Shown here piece after piece: positions 1-5,383 of a DNA stretch of 5,383 nt. The number at the start of each line of letters is the position of its first letter. Position 1 is the stretch's first letter. The position numbers and the translations under genes are program-made. Origin of the DNA: Hyphomicrobium_A sp964620915 (GTDB lineage: Bacteria > Pseudomonadota > Alphaproteobacteria > Rhizobiales > Hyphomicrobiaceae). Location: assembly GCA_964620915.1 (NCBI GenBank), contig CAZUKP010000153.1, positions 1 to 5,383 of the forward strand. Direction: 5' to 3'. The notes below the pieces were generated by a model. The model made no database searches, was not told where the DNA came from, and worked only from the letters and a program-made list of their open reading frames with translations.

Positions 1-252
1 GCTCAAGACACGCAGGACCAAAAAGAAGCCGCAGAGAGATTACATCTGCCCTTCCATCTCATTTCGGACTCAAAGTTCCAGCTAGCGGAGGCCCAGCGCT
101 TACCAATCCTCCGCGCGCCTGGAATACGGCTCTTGCAGCGGCTGACGATGATCATCGATGACGGCCAAGTGACCCACTTCTTCTACCCCGTGGTTCGTCC
201 CGACCAGAATGCGCAAGCTGTTGTTGACTGGCTCGTTACCCAAGCGTCCTGA
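1..252 (+). CDS. Peroxiredoxin (AhpC/TSA, redoxin family), C-terminal part only
   Basis: The gene enters from the left edge in frame 1 and ends at TGA 250-252, leaving 83 codons of the C-terminal part. Peroxiredoxins reduce hydrogen peroxide and organic peroxides through a thioredoxin-fold cysteine. The family call rests on the run AQDTQDQKEAAERLHLPF at the left edge, then HLISDSKFQLAEA, and on the strand pair LTMIIDDGQVTHFFYPV (residues 48-64), followed by the C-terminal helix PDQNAQAVVDWL. This is the usual order in the second half of AhpC/TSA redoxins. The peroxidatic cysteine would lie upstream of the window and cannot be checked. The visible part contains no cysteine, so there is no C-terminal resolving cysteine here, unlike in typical 2-Cys AhpC. 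It reads in the same direction as the amidoligase gene, about 100 bases upstream of it, but a shared transcript is not shown. Another thioredoxin-fold redoxin is possible but less likely. Confidence 0.82.
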   Translation, partial: AQDTQDQKEAAERLHLPFHLISDSKFQLAEAQRLPILRAPGIRLLQRLTMIIDDGQVTHFFYPVVRPDQNAQAVVDWLVTQAS

Positions 253-339
253 GGCTGCTGCAGTGCCCTTCCGCGCTGAAATGACCCGGATCCCTTCGCA
301 GCCCAAGAACGTTTAGAGAAATAAATAACCTCCCATTTC

Positions 340-345
340 GGAAAG
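340..345 (+). promoter_or_regulatory. Ribosome binding site deciding the amidoligase start
   Basis: GGAAAG lies nine bases before GTG 355 and touches TTG 346. Normal spacing favours the GTG as the true start. No clear sigma-70 promoter was identified in the 253-354 gap, although AT-rich DNA at about 311-328 could hold one. Confidence 0.5.
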
Positions 346-354
346 TTGCACCAC

Positions 355-1344
355 GTGACCGTCAAACTTGCCAAGCCTCCGCGCGAAACCAACTTCGCAG
401 GCGAGCCCCGGCGCATCGGCGTTGAGCTGGAGTTTGCCGCTGTGAGTGCGCGCGACGCCGCCAACCTCGTGCAAAAGGTCTTTGGCGGAGAGGTCATCGA
501 GATTGACCCGCACCGGTTTGCGGTTAATGGAACGACCCTGGGAGACTTTCACTCCGAACTCGATTCCCAGTTCCTCCATCGCGCAGAAGGCGCGGGCACG
601 ACGCCAACCGGTCTGCAAATGCTCCTTGAAAACTTTCAGACAGCCTTTCGCGGCGTATTGGGAGACATTGGCTCTGCGGTCATCCCCTGCGAAATTGTGT
701 GCCCGCCTATTCCGATTGAAGAGTTACAACGGCTGGACGGCCTCTTGGAGGCTCTGCGCCGCCTGGGCGCGCTAGGGACGGAGGTGAGTCCGCTCTACGC
801 CTTCGGTGCGCAGCTCAACCCGGACATCGCCGAAAAGAGCGCCGAGTGGATCGTCTCGGTGCTCAAGGCCTACCTCCTGCTGTCGGACTGGCTGCGCGCG
901 ATCATTTCAGTGAACCTGACGCGGCGCGTTCTGGCTTTCGCCGACCCGTTTCCGCCGGACTACATTTTGCACGTGATCGATCCGGGCTACGCCCCGGACA
1001 TGGAAACGCTCATTGACGACTATGTTCTGTTTAATCCCACGCGCAATAGAGAGCTCGATATGCTTCCGTTGTTTGCGTGGATCGATGAGGACCGCGTTCG
1101 CCGCGCTGTGACCGACAAGCGCATCAGCTCACGACCCACGTTCCACTACCGTCTGCCGGATGCGCGCATCGATCGGCCCGACTGGACAGTGACGACCGAA
1201 TGGAACCGCTGGTGCGTTGTGGAGCGGCTCGCCGAGCAGCCTGACAAACTCAGCGCCATGGCACGCGCCTATCAGGAAAACCAGGAGCGGCTGATCCCGC
1301 GGGACTGGGCGATCATCGCCAGCGAATGGATCGCCGTACCATGA
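355..1344 (+). CDS. Amidoligase family protein (GCS-like fold, Amidoligase_2 type)
   Basis: Predicted ATP-dependent COOH-NH2 ligase of the glutamate-cysteine-ligase/glutamine-synthetase-like superfamily, 329 residues from GTG 355. Such enzymes join a carboxylate to an amine; the substrate cannot be read from the sequence. Support comes from the N-terminal strand RRIGVELEF (residues 19-27), which carries the acidic metal/ATP-site pattern GxExE, the acidic SELDSQF (67-73), CEIVCPPIPIEE (112-123), GAQLNPDI (151-158) and the late basic strand RPTFHYRLPDARID (260-273). The order and length fit the amidoligase proteins usually found beside C26-type hydrolases. I chose GTG 355 because GGAAAG at 340-345 lies nine bases before it. 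TTG 346 would add three residues (MHH) but directly abuts that site. An in-frame stop at 322-324 blocks any longer start. The stop overlaps the next gene's ATG as ATGA. No signal peptide or membrane helix is visible, so it is probably cytoplasmic. Confidence 0.85.
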   Translation: MTVKLAKPPRETNFAGEPRRIGVELEFAAVSARDAANLVQKVFGGEVIEIDPHRFAVNGTTLGDFHSELDSQFLHRAEGAGTTPTGLQMLLENFQTAFRGVLGDIGSAVIPCEIVCPPIPIEELQRLDGLLEALRRLGALGTEVSPLYAFGAQLNPDIAEKSAEWIVSVLKAYLLLSDWLRAIISVNLTRRVLAFADPFPPDYILHVIDPGYAPDMETLIDDYVLFNPTRNRELDMLPLFAWIDEDRVRRAVTDKRISSRPTFHYRLPDARIDRPDWTVTTEWNRWCVVERLAEQPDKLSAMARAYQENQERLIPRDWAIIASEWIAVP

Positions 1345-2024
1345 GAACCCCGCGCATCGGCGTGACGAGTTCGCTCGGCGGCGGCCGTTTCATGTGGTGG
1401 TTTTACTGGCTGTCGATGCGGCTGTTTGGCGAGCACCCGATCCGCCTCGTCGCCCCCGATGGCGCCGCCGCCCTTGACGGCCTCGATGGCTTGATCATCG
1501 GTGGTGGGGACGACATCAGCGTCGAGCTCTACCAGGGCGAGATCACGGCCGACGTGCGCGTCGACACAGCGCGCGATCGCCTTGAGCTAAAGGCGCTTGA
1601 GTACGCTGCGCGGTGCGAGCTACCCGTTCTGGGCGTGTGCCGGGGCGCGCAGATGATGAACGTCTTCTATGGCGGCACGCTGCACCAGGACATCTACAAA
1701 GCTTATGCGGGACTGAAGCGAAAGTGGACACCCCTTCCAGCACGCCACGTCACGATCCGGCCGCACACACTTCTCCATCGTGCACTCGGTGTCGATCATC
1801 TCCACGTCAATGCCTTGCACACGCAGTCCGTGGACCGGCTGGGGTCAGGCCTTGAAGTGACGGCGCGAGACCGTCACGATGTGGTGCAGGCGATCGAGGA
1901 CCCTTCAGCGTTCTTTCGCGTCGGCGTGCAGTGGCACCCTGAGTTCATGATCTACCGCGCGTCACAGCGCCGGCTCTTCCGCGCATTCGTACGCGCGGTG
2001 GACGCCAAAAGCAGACAGGCTTAA
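1341..2024 (+). CDS. Class I glutamine amidotransferase-like hydrolase (peptidase C26, gamma-glutamyl-gamma-aminobutyrate hydrolase family)
   Basis: A 227-residue free-standing class I GATase-like enzyme. The nucleophile elbow is LGVCRGAQMMN with Cys100. The other triad members are His199 and Glu201 in VQWHPEF. The LIIGGGDDIS segment (51-60) forms the usual glycine-rich loop, and GGTLHQDI (111-118) and NALHTQSVD (157-165) match the C26 family. The family includes PuuD, which cleaves gamma-glutamyl-GABA in putrescine breakdown, but no putrescine genes are present here. The amidoligase just upstream suggests that it hydrolyses, or supplies ammonia for, the amidoligase product. ATG 1341 overlaps the amidoligase stop as ATGA, which argues for translational coupling. 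The in-frame ATG 1326 would add only MDRRT and lies inside the upstream gene. No good Shine-Dalgarno precedes the start, which also fits coupling. The FMWWFYWLSMRLFG stretch (17-30) is aromatic but reads as part of the domain rather than a signal peptide. Confidence 0.88.
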   Translation: MRTPRIGVTSSLGGGRFMWWFYWLSMRLFGEHPIRLVAPDGAAALDGLDGLIIGGGDDISVELYQGEITADVRVDTARDRLELKALEYAARCELPVLGVCRGAQMMNVFYGGTLHQDIYKAYAGLKRKWTPLPARHVTIRPHTLLHRALGVDHLHVNALHTQSVDRLGSGLEVTARDRHDVVQAIEDPSAFFRVGVQWHPEFMIYRASQRRLFRAFVRAVDAKSRQA

Positions 2025-2413
2025 GTGATGCAACCCTGAATGGGAGTCATGACGATCGATGTCCGATCTGCGTATTTATTCATCGCTCCGGTTGCGGCAT
2101 CGACCCCTAATCCGACGACTCCACCGACTAGAATATTACCCGCCGTCATTCCTTCCGTGTAGGAGGCAATAACGCCTACGCCATCCTGGAAGCACTCTTT
2201 GCGGCACGTCACGGTGACGTTGTGCTGACTCTTATCGAGAACGAAGGTCGCCGGCGTCCTGACGGCCTGGGTGCCGATGCCTTCAGAGCTGAGCTCGCAC
2301 GTCGCACCCGGTGCACCCGGCGTATCGAGCGACACAGCCTGCGTCGTCCCCTTGACGATCGTTGCGCAGCCGCTGATGCAGATGGCGCAAAAAAGAAGTG
2401 CGGCAACTCTCAT
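2021..2413 (-). CDS. Small predicted outer-membrane lipoprotein, function unknown
   Basis: A 130-residue protein starting at ATG 2413. Residues 1-15 form a lipoprotein signal peptide (MRVAALLFCAICISG) with lipobox ISGC, so Cys16 should be lipidated. The residue after Cys16 is Ala, not Asp, which fits outer-membrane sorting. The mature start CATIVKGTTQ resembles a widespread family of small proteobacterial lipoproteins that open with CATI-x-x-GTTQ and carry a PEGA-like beta segment; here TPATFVLDKSQHNVTVTCRK (53-72) fills that place. A glycine-rich run near the C-terminus (GNILVGGVVGLGVDAATGA, 92-110) has glycine-zipper spacing and may insert in or lie on a membrane. Four further cysteines (39, 70, 74, 128) could form disulphides in the periplasm. 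The start is backed by GGGGG at 2420-2424, six bases upstream. It is convergent with the hydrolase gene, with both stops in one TTAA. No role can be assigned. Confidence 0.78.
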   Translation of the reverse strand: MRVAALLFCAICISGCATIVKGTTQAVSLDTPGAPGATCELSSEGIGTQAVRTPATFVLDKSQHNVTVTCRKECFQDGVGVIASYTEGMTAGNILVGGVVGLGVDAATGAMNKYADRTSIVMTPIQGCIT

Positions 2414-2455
2414 GGATGTCCCCCAATAGCGATTCCCCCATCCTATGGAGTCGCC

Positions 2456-2483
2456 ATGATATCAAACAGCTCTCTCGCGCCAA
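2456..2483 (-). promoter_or_regulatory. Candidate sigma-70 promoter for the lipoprotein gene
   Basis: On the minus strand TTGGCG (2478-2483) and TATCAT (2456-2461) are separated by 16 bases. The -10 matches five of six consensus bases and the -35 matches four of six. Transcription would begin near 2449, giving a leader of roughly 35 bases before ATG 2413. The site also lies just past the candidate mtnP terminator, which is a sensible order. It was found by eye only. Confidence 0.35.
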
Positions 2484-2510
2484 AGTTGTGGACGCCAGGA
2501 GAACTTATTG

Positions 2511-2531
2511 AAAAAACGGCACTAATCGCCG
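2511..2531 (-). terminator. Candidate intrinsic terminator downstream of mtnP
   Basis: On the minus strand CGGC (2528-2531) pairs with GCCG (2517-2520) around a seven-base loop, followed at once by six T (2511-2516). The stem has only four GC pairs, extendable by G-T wobbles, so it is weak. It lies about 160 bases after the mtnP stop and before the lipoprotein promoter candidate. The rest of the 2414-2694 gap shows no other gene, repeat or clear signal. Confidence 0.4.
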
Positions 2532-2694
2532 CACGAGGGCACGGATGGATTTGACGCGACCTTAGTTCAGCGCGGATAGGTTGTGGTCTGATTGTTTTTG
2601 AGGCGGCCCAAAACGCGCGTCAACGTTTGGAGACAACGACGTCGAAGTAGTGCGACGGGGCAATGAGCACCGAGTCGTCGGCAGTGGCTCAGCG

Positions 2695-3570
2695 CTACTT
2701 GACCAGCACACGCCCGGCGACGGCATCGAGCTTTTGCATAAGGGCGGGATCGCGTGCGTCCGGCGGCGTAATGATCGCCACGTCGAGCGCGGTGTCGGAC
2801 CCGATCGGGCAGGCTGGATGCTCGCGCGGGAACTGTTCGGCCAGTCGGTGAACGAGGCGGTGCGCCTTTTCCGTGTTCTCTTTCATGACGGCAATGACGG
2901 AGGCAACGTCGACGTCGGCGAACTCCTCGTGCCAGCAATCGTAGTCCGTCACCATGGCGACGGTCGCGTAACAGATCTCCGCTTCGCGCGCGAGTTTGGC
3001 TTCCGGCATGTTGGTCATGCCGATCACATCACAGCCCCATTGGCGATACAGAAAAGATTCGGCGCGCGTCGAAAACTGCGGGCCTTCCATCGCGAGATAG
3101 GTTCCCCCCTTCGTCGCCTCAATCTTCTCCGCTTCGGCCGCCTTTTCGACCGCCTCAACCAGGAGCGGGCTGACGGGATGCGCCATCGAAACGTGCGCGA
3201 CACAGCCCTCGCCGAAGAAACTTTTCTCGCGTGCGAACGTGCGGTCTATGAACTGGTCTGGAAGTACAAAGTGTCCGGGCGGATACTGATCCTTGAGAGA
3301 GCCGCAGGCAGAGATCGATACAAGGTCCGTAACGCCGGCACGCTTTAGGGCATCGATGTTGGCGCGAAAATTAATGTGCGTCGGCGACAAGCGATGGCCG
3401 CGCCCGTGACGGGGAAGAAAGCGGAAGGGAAGTCCGTCAATCTCAGCAAACAAGATCTCGTCGGACGGCTCGCCCCACGGGCTTGAGACCTTTTCCCAGT
3501 GCGGGTTCTCGATCCCTGGAAGATTGTAAAAGCCGCTGCCGCCGACGACACCTAGAACAGACTTGGCCAC
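2695..3570 (-). CDS. mtnP: S-methyl-5'-thioadenosine phosphorylase
   Basis: Cleaves 5'-methylthioadenosine with phosphate to adenine and 5-methylthioribose-1-phosphate in methionine salvage after polyamine or autoinducer synthesis; cytoplasmic. The 291-residue length is normal for this PNP/MTAP-family trimer. Visible motifs in order: GVVGGSGFY (7-15, phosphate loop), FLPRHGRGH (51-59, phosphate-binding Arg54-His55), THINFRAN (64-71), SACGSL (87-92), GTYLAMEGPQFSTRAES (156-172), MTNMPEAKLAREAEICYA (185-202) and TDYDCW (208-213). TDYDCW has Asp209 and Asp211, which in MTAP contact the adenine base, whereas purine nucleoside phosphorylases for 6-oxopurines have Asn there; this supports MTAP over PNP. 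The start is GTG 3570, backed by GGGGAGAG at 3575-3582. An ATG at 3584-3586 is out of frame and is not the start. It lies 97 bases after petC on the same strand, so a shared transcript is possible. The symbol mtnP is by family. Confidence 0.95.
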   Translation of the reverse strand: MAKSVLGVVGGSGFYNLPGIENPHWEKVSSPWGEPSDEILFAEIDGLPFRFLPRHGRGHRLSPTHINFRANIDALKRAGVTDLVSISACGSLKDQYPPGHFVLPDQFIDRTFAREKSFFGEGCVAHVSMAHPVSPLLVEAVEKAAEAEKIEATKGGTYLAMEGPQFSTRAESFLYRQWGCDVIGMTNMPEAKLAREAEICYATVAMVTDYDCWHEEFADVDVASVIAVMKENTEKAHRLVHRLAEQFPREHPACPIGSDTALDVAIITPPDARDPALMQKLDAVAGRVLVK

Positions 3571-3574
3571 CGTG

Positions 3575-3582
3575 CTCTCCCC
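3575..3582 (-). promoter_or_regulatory. Ribosome binding site supporting the GTG start of mtnP
   Basis: GGGGAGAG on the minus strand ends four bases before GTG 3570, with its GGAG core six bases away. This strong site fixes the non-ATG start and excludes the nearby out-of-frame ATG at 3584-3586. Confidence 0.65.
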
Positions 3583-3657
3583 TCATAGCCTTCGAAGCGC
3601 CCGCTGATCGAAACGCGCGCCGCGGCCGATATGGCACGAGAGCGGAGAAGCGAAAAG

Positions 3658-3695
3658 AAAAAAGCCGTCAGGCGCTCTCTGTCTCAGAAGGCTTC
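3658..3695 (-). terminator. Weak possible terminator or attenuator at the end of petC
   Basis: On the minus strand a six-T run (3658-3663) directly follows GGC just after the petC stop. GGC can pair with GCC at 3671-3673 across TGAC, a three-pair stem. Alternatively GGCTTT (3661-3666) pairs with GAAGCC (3690-3695) in a longer loop of about 23 bases. Both versions are weak, so read-through into mtnP is likely. The remaining 3571-3657 gap shows no clear promoter. Confidence 0.25.
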
Positions 3696-4579
3696 GCTTT
3701 CAGGCGGCCCCAGATGTGCTTTTTCACGGCATAGAGCAGCACCGTCGTGATCAGCAGGTAGACGAGCACCTGCCAACCCAAGCGCTTACGCGCATCCAAG
3801 TTCGGATCGGCGGACCAATAGAGGAAAGCCGTCACGTCGCGTGCATTTTGCTCGAACGAGCCCTTGGCGCCGGCGTCCTCTTGATACTCAATAAAGTTGT
3901 CCTTCGACAGCGGCGGCGGCATGCCCAATTGGTGGCCGGGAAAGACAGCGTTGTAGTAAAGCCCTTCACTCACCTCGAACCCGGCCGGCGGCTCATCCTT
4001 AAAGCTCGTTAGCAGTGCAGTCAGGTAATCGGCGCCGCCCTCCTGGTAACCTGTGACGATGTCCCAGGCCATCTGCGGGACATGAAGGTACCAAGGCGCG
4101 TGGTTCTCGACGCTGCGCGCGCTGGTAATGAGGGACAGGTCGGGCGGAACGCGATCGTTCTGCGCTTCGCGTGCTTCTTCTTCGCTCTTGTAGGGGCCGA
4201 TGACGGGATCAGCCATCGTCGGAAGGCGCTCGATCAACTTGCCTTCCGTGTCGAATTTCTTGGCAATCGTGTAGGGCCACGAAGCTGCGAGCGCTTTTAC
4301 GGCCTCTACGGGAAACTGCGGCCCGCCCGGCTCTGTCAGATTGCGGAAACGCACACGATTGAGGCTGTGACACGCCGCGCAGACCTGCTGATAGACCTGA
4401 AATCCGCGCTGAAGCTGCTGCGTATTGTATTGGCCGGCCAAGCCCGCGAACGGCCAGTCGTAGCGTTTGATGTGCGGGGCTTCGCCATCTCCCGCGGCTT
4501 GAGCCGTACCAGCCGCTGCAAACGCGAGAAGAATGACGAGTGCCATTGCAGTGTGGCTTATCGCTGCCGGTCTTTTCAT
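3668..4579 (-). CDS. petC: Cytochrome c1, haem c subunit of the cytochrome bc1 complex
   Basis: Membrane-anchored cytochrome c1 passes electrons from the Rieske protein to soluble cytochrome c in the ubiquinol-cytochrome c reductase complex. From ATG 4579 it has 303 residues. Residues 1-29 are a Sec signal peptide ending near AQA/AG. The haem c motif is CAACH (67-71), preceded by YQQV and followed by SLNRVRFRN. DRVPPDLSLI (142-151) and GYQEGGADYLTALL (177-190) are typical of the family. Met220 in QLGMPPPL is the expected sixth haem ligand. The C-terminal anchor is WQVLVYLLITTVLLYAV (269-285), followed by a basic tail KKHIWGRLKAK, so the haem domain faces the periplasm. The frame is open far upstream, but that part is a shadow of the preceding gene. 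ATG 4579 begins the signal peptide and has GAGGGGG at 4589-4595, overlapping the upstream stop. It follows the cytochrome b-type C-terminus by 14 bases, which is the normal petB-petC order. The protein looks intact. Confidence 0.95.
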   Translation of the reverse strand: MKRPAAISHTAMALVILLAFAAAGTAQAAGDGEAPHIKRYDWPFAGLAGQYNTQQLQRGFQVYQQVCAACHSLNRVRFRNLTEPGGPQFPVEAVKALAASWPYTIAKKFDTEGKLIERLPTMADPVIGPYKSEEEAREAQNDRVPPDLSLITSARSVENHAPWYLHVPQMAWDIVTGYQEGGADYLTALLTSFKDEPPAGFEVSEGLYYNAVFPGHQLGMPPPLSKDNFIEYQEDAGAKGSFEQNARDVTAFLYWSADPNLDARKRLGWQVLVYLLITTVLLYAVKKHIWGRLKAKPSETESA

Positions 4580-4593
4580 TGCGCTGGACCCCC

Positions 4594-4935
4594 TCAAGCC
4601 TTCTTCGCCGCGGCCGCGTGCACTGCGGGCTTGTCTTTGGTGAGCACAGCCTCGCTGATTGAGGCAGGCAGTTTTTTCGGCGTCTCGATCAAACCGAGAA
4701 GCGGCAACACGATCAGGAAGTGGGCGAAGTAGTAGACCGTGAAGACGCGCGCCCACATTACGTACGTTCCCTCTGCAGGCTTCGACCCGAGATAGCCCAG
4801 TGCCAGGCACGTGAACACGAAGAGCCAGAAGAACCACTTATAGAGCGGCCTGTATTTCGCGGAGCGCACAGAACTGGTGTCGAGCCAGGGCACGAACAGC
4901 AGCACGCCGATCGACGCAAACATCGCGATCACGCC
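4594..4935 (-). other. petB: Cytochrome b (petB) C-terminal segment of the chimeric ORF
   Basis: About 113 codons matching the last three membrane helices of bacterial cytochrome b: VIAMFASIGVLLFVPWL, then WFFWLFVFTCLALGYLG, then VFTVYYFAHFLIVLPLLG, with the conserved loop WLDTSSVRSAKYRPLYK between the first two. The tail IETPKKLPASISEAVL is also a proteobacterial cytochrome b ending. Its position immediately before petC is the expected operon order, so this side is probably the native locus. The left limit of the segment is set within the shared GVIA stretch and is uncertain by several codons. Confidence 0.85.
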
Positions 4936-5383
4936 AATGGCTTGGGAAATCAGCTGACTGGCGCCGCCGCCATAGAATAGTCCGCCTTCGGTGGCAAACA
5001 ATCCGAGCGACAGTGTACCCCAGGCTCCGCACACTCCGTGGACAGAGATAGCACCGACAGGATCATCGACTTTGAGGATCTTCTCGATGCCCAGCACCGA
5101 AAACACAACAAGGGCGCCCGCGATCAAGCCAATGATGATCGAAGGACCAGTCGTGACAGACGCGCACGGCGCGGTGATGGCTACCAAGCCAGCCAGAGCG
5201 CCATAGTCGACATCTGCCACAGGCTGGCCATCCCGAAGGGCACGGTAACCATGACCACGGATCAGATACAGCAGGAAGGTGTCACAAAGATCGCGGTCGA
5301 ATCCGAAAGCCTCTCGTAACCCCTGGCTGACCTTGTCAGTTTCCACGCGCTTTCCGGCTGCCAACTCATCCAGCTTGCTCAAG
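4594..5383 (-). CDS. Chimeric ORF: ammonium transporter (Amt) segment joined in frame to cytochrome b (PetB) C-terminus; 5' end outside window
   Basis: This single uninterrupted frame of about 262 codons runs off the right edge and stops at TGA 4594-4596, 14 bases before petC. It is a three-part mosaic. Residues about 1-60 are not recognised. Residues about 61-153 are the later part of an Amt/Rh ammonium channel, including DDPVGAISVHGVCGAWGTL (106-124), whose His115 corresponds to the second twin-His of the ammonium pore. Residues about 150-262 are the end of cytochrome b, with VPWLDTSSVRSAKYRPLY (164-181), GSKPAEGTYV (199-208) and YYFAHFLIVLPLLGLIE (217-233). The cytochrome b part lacks the N-terminal four-helix bundle with its haem ligands and quinone sites. 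The Amt part lacks the first pore histidine. Neither function can be complete. The TTG at 5382 is not a supported start. A misassembly is the simplest reading; a real fusion is not excluded. Confidence 0.8.
   Translation of the reverse strand, partial: LSKLDELAAGKRVETDKVSQGLREAFGFDRDLCDTFLLYLIRGHGYRALRDGQPVADVDYGALAGLVAITAPCASVTTGPSIIIGLIAGALVVFSVLGIEKILKVDDPVGAISVHGVCGAWGTLSLGLFATEGGLFYGGGASQLISQAIGVIAMFASIGVLLFVPWLDTSSVRSAKYRPLYKWFFWLFVFTCLALGYLGSKPAEGTYVMWARVFTVYYFAHFLIVLPLLGLIETPKKLPASISEAVLTKDKPAVHAAAAKKA
4920..5202 (-). other. Amt ammonium transporter segment of the chimeric ORF
   Basis: About 93 codons matching Amt transmembrane helices around the second pore histidine: GALAGLVAITAPCASV, then SIIIGLIAGALVVFSVLGIEK, the signature DDPVGAISVHGVCGAWGTL and GLFYGGGASQLISQAIGV. 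This is the order in bacterial Amt proteins. The sequence that should follow (last helix and cytoplasmic tail) and the part that should come before (at least the first half of the channel) are missing. No glnK gene, the usual partner, is visible. Both segment ends are estimates. Confidence 0.8.

Noticed and set aside
253..339. A terminator or promoter between the peroxiredoxin and amidoligase genes.
   Set aside because: No convincing hairpin with a T-run and no well-spaced -35/-10 pair was found; only an AT-rich patch near 311-328.
313..618. A 101-codon minus-strand open frame over the amidoligase start.
   Set aside because: It is antisense to the amidoligase motif region and shows no family features.
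2222..2554. A 110-codon plus-strand open frame crossing the lipoprotein gene and the gap upstream of it.
   Set aside because: The lipoprotein on the opposite strand has a lipobox and a ribosome site; this frame has no recognisable feature.
2650..3348. A 232-codon plus-strand open frame opposite mtnP.
   Set aside because: It lies antisense to a gene with all MTAP motifs, has no recognisable domain and is explained by GC-rich codon bias.
4082..4732. A 216-codon plus-strand open frame opposite petC.
   Set aside because: It is antisense to a clear cytochrome c1 gene and crosses into the next gene; the composition is that of a shadow frame.
4580..4837. An N-terminal extension of the petC frame giving a 389-residue protein.
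   Set aside because: The extra part is an out-of-frame shadow of the upstream cytochrome b segment. A signal peptide with a ribosome site begins at 4579.
1..5383. The same seven bases, GCTCAAG, occur at both ends of the window (1-7 and 5377-5383), suggesting a circular element.
   Set aside because: Seven bases can match by chance. Joining the ends does not give a sensible peroxiredoxin N-terminal continuation, and the gene content is chromosomal housekeeping.

Overview
The window looks like chromosomal DNA of a GC-rich alphaproteobacterium, probably Hyphomicrobiales-like. The inference rests on a petB-petC bc1 tail followed by a methylthioadenosine phosphorylase gene, on the style of the amidoligase/glutamine-amidotransferase pair, and on the GC-rich codon choice. 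No RNA gene, CRISPR array, insertion sequence or phage gene was seen.

Left half, plus strand: the 3' end of a peroxiredoxin gene (1-252) is followed by a two-gene unit. Its first gene is an amidoligase of the glutamate-cysteine-ligase-like fold (355-1344). Its second is a class I glutamine-amidotransferase-like hydrolase (peptidase C26 type, 1341-2024). The two overlap by ATGA and are probably translationally coupled. Together they look like a make-and-break pair for an unidentified amide- or gamma-glutamyl-linked compound.

Right half, minus strand, read from right to left: an open frame with no start in the window (4594-5383), cytochrome c1 (petC, 3668-4579), S-methyl-5'-thioadenosine phosphorylase (mtnP, 2695-3570) and a small lipoprotein (2021-2413). 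The lipoprotein gene meets the hydrolase gene tail to tail, and both stop codons lie in one TTAA palindrome. petC provides the haem c subunit of the respiratory bc1 complex. mtnP belongs to methionine and adenine salvage.

The strangest object is the open frame at 4594-5383. Its C-terminal part is clearly the end of cytochrome b (petB), in the place expected directly before petC. Its middle is clearly the C-terminal part of an Amt ammonium transporter. Its first ~60 residues were not recognised. A working cytochrome b cannot be made this way, because the haem-binding N-terminal helices are missing. The frame is either a real rearrangement or, more likely, a misassembly at the contig end. The window otherwise looks like ordinary housekeeping DNA, plus one poorly characterised amidoligase locus.
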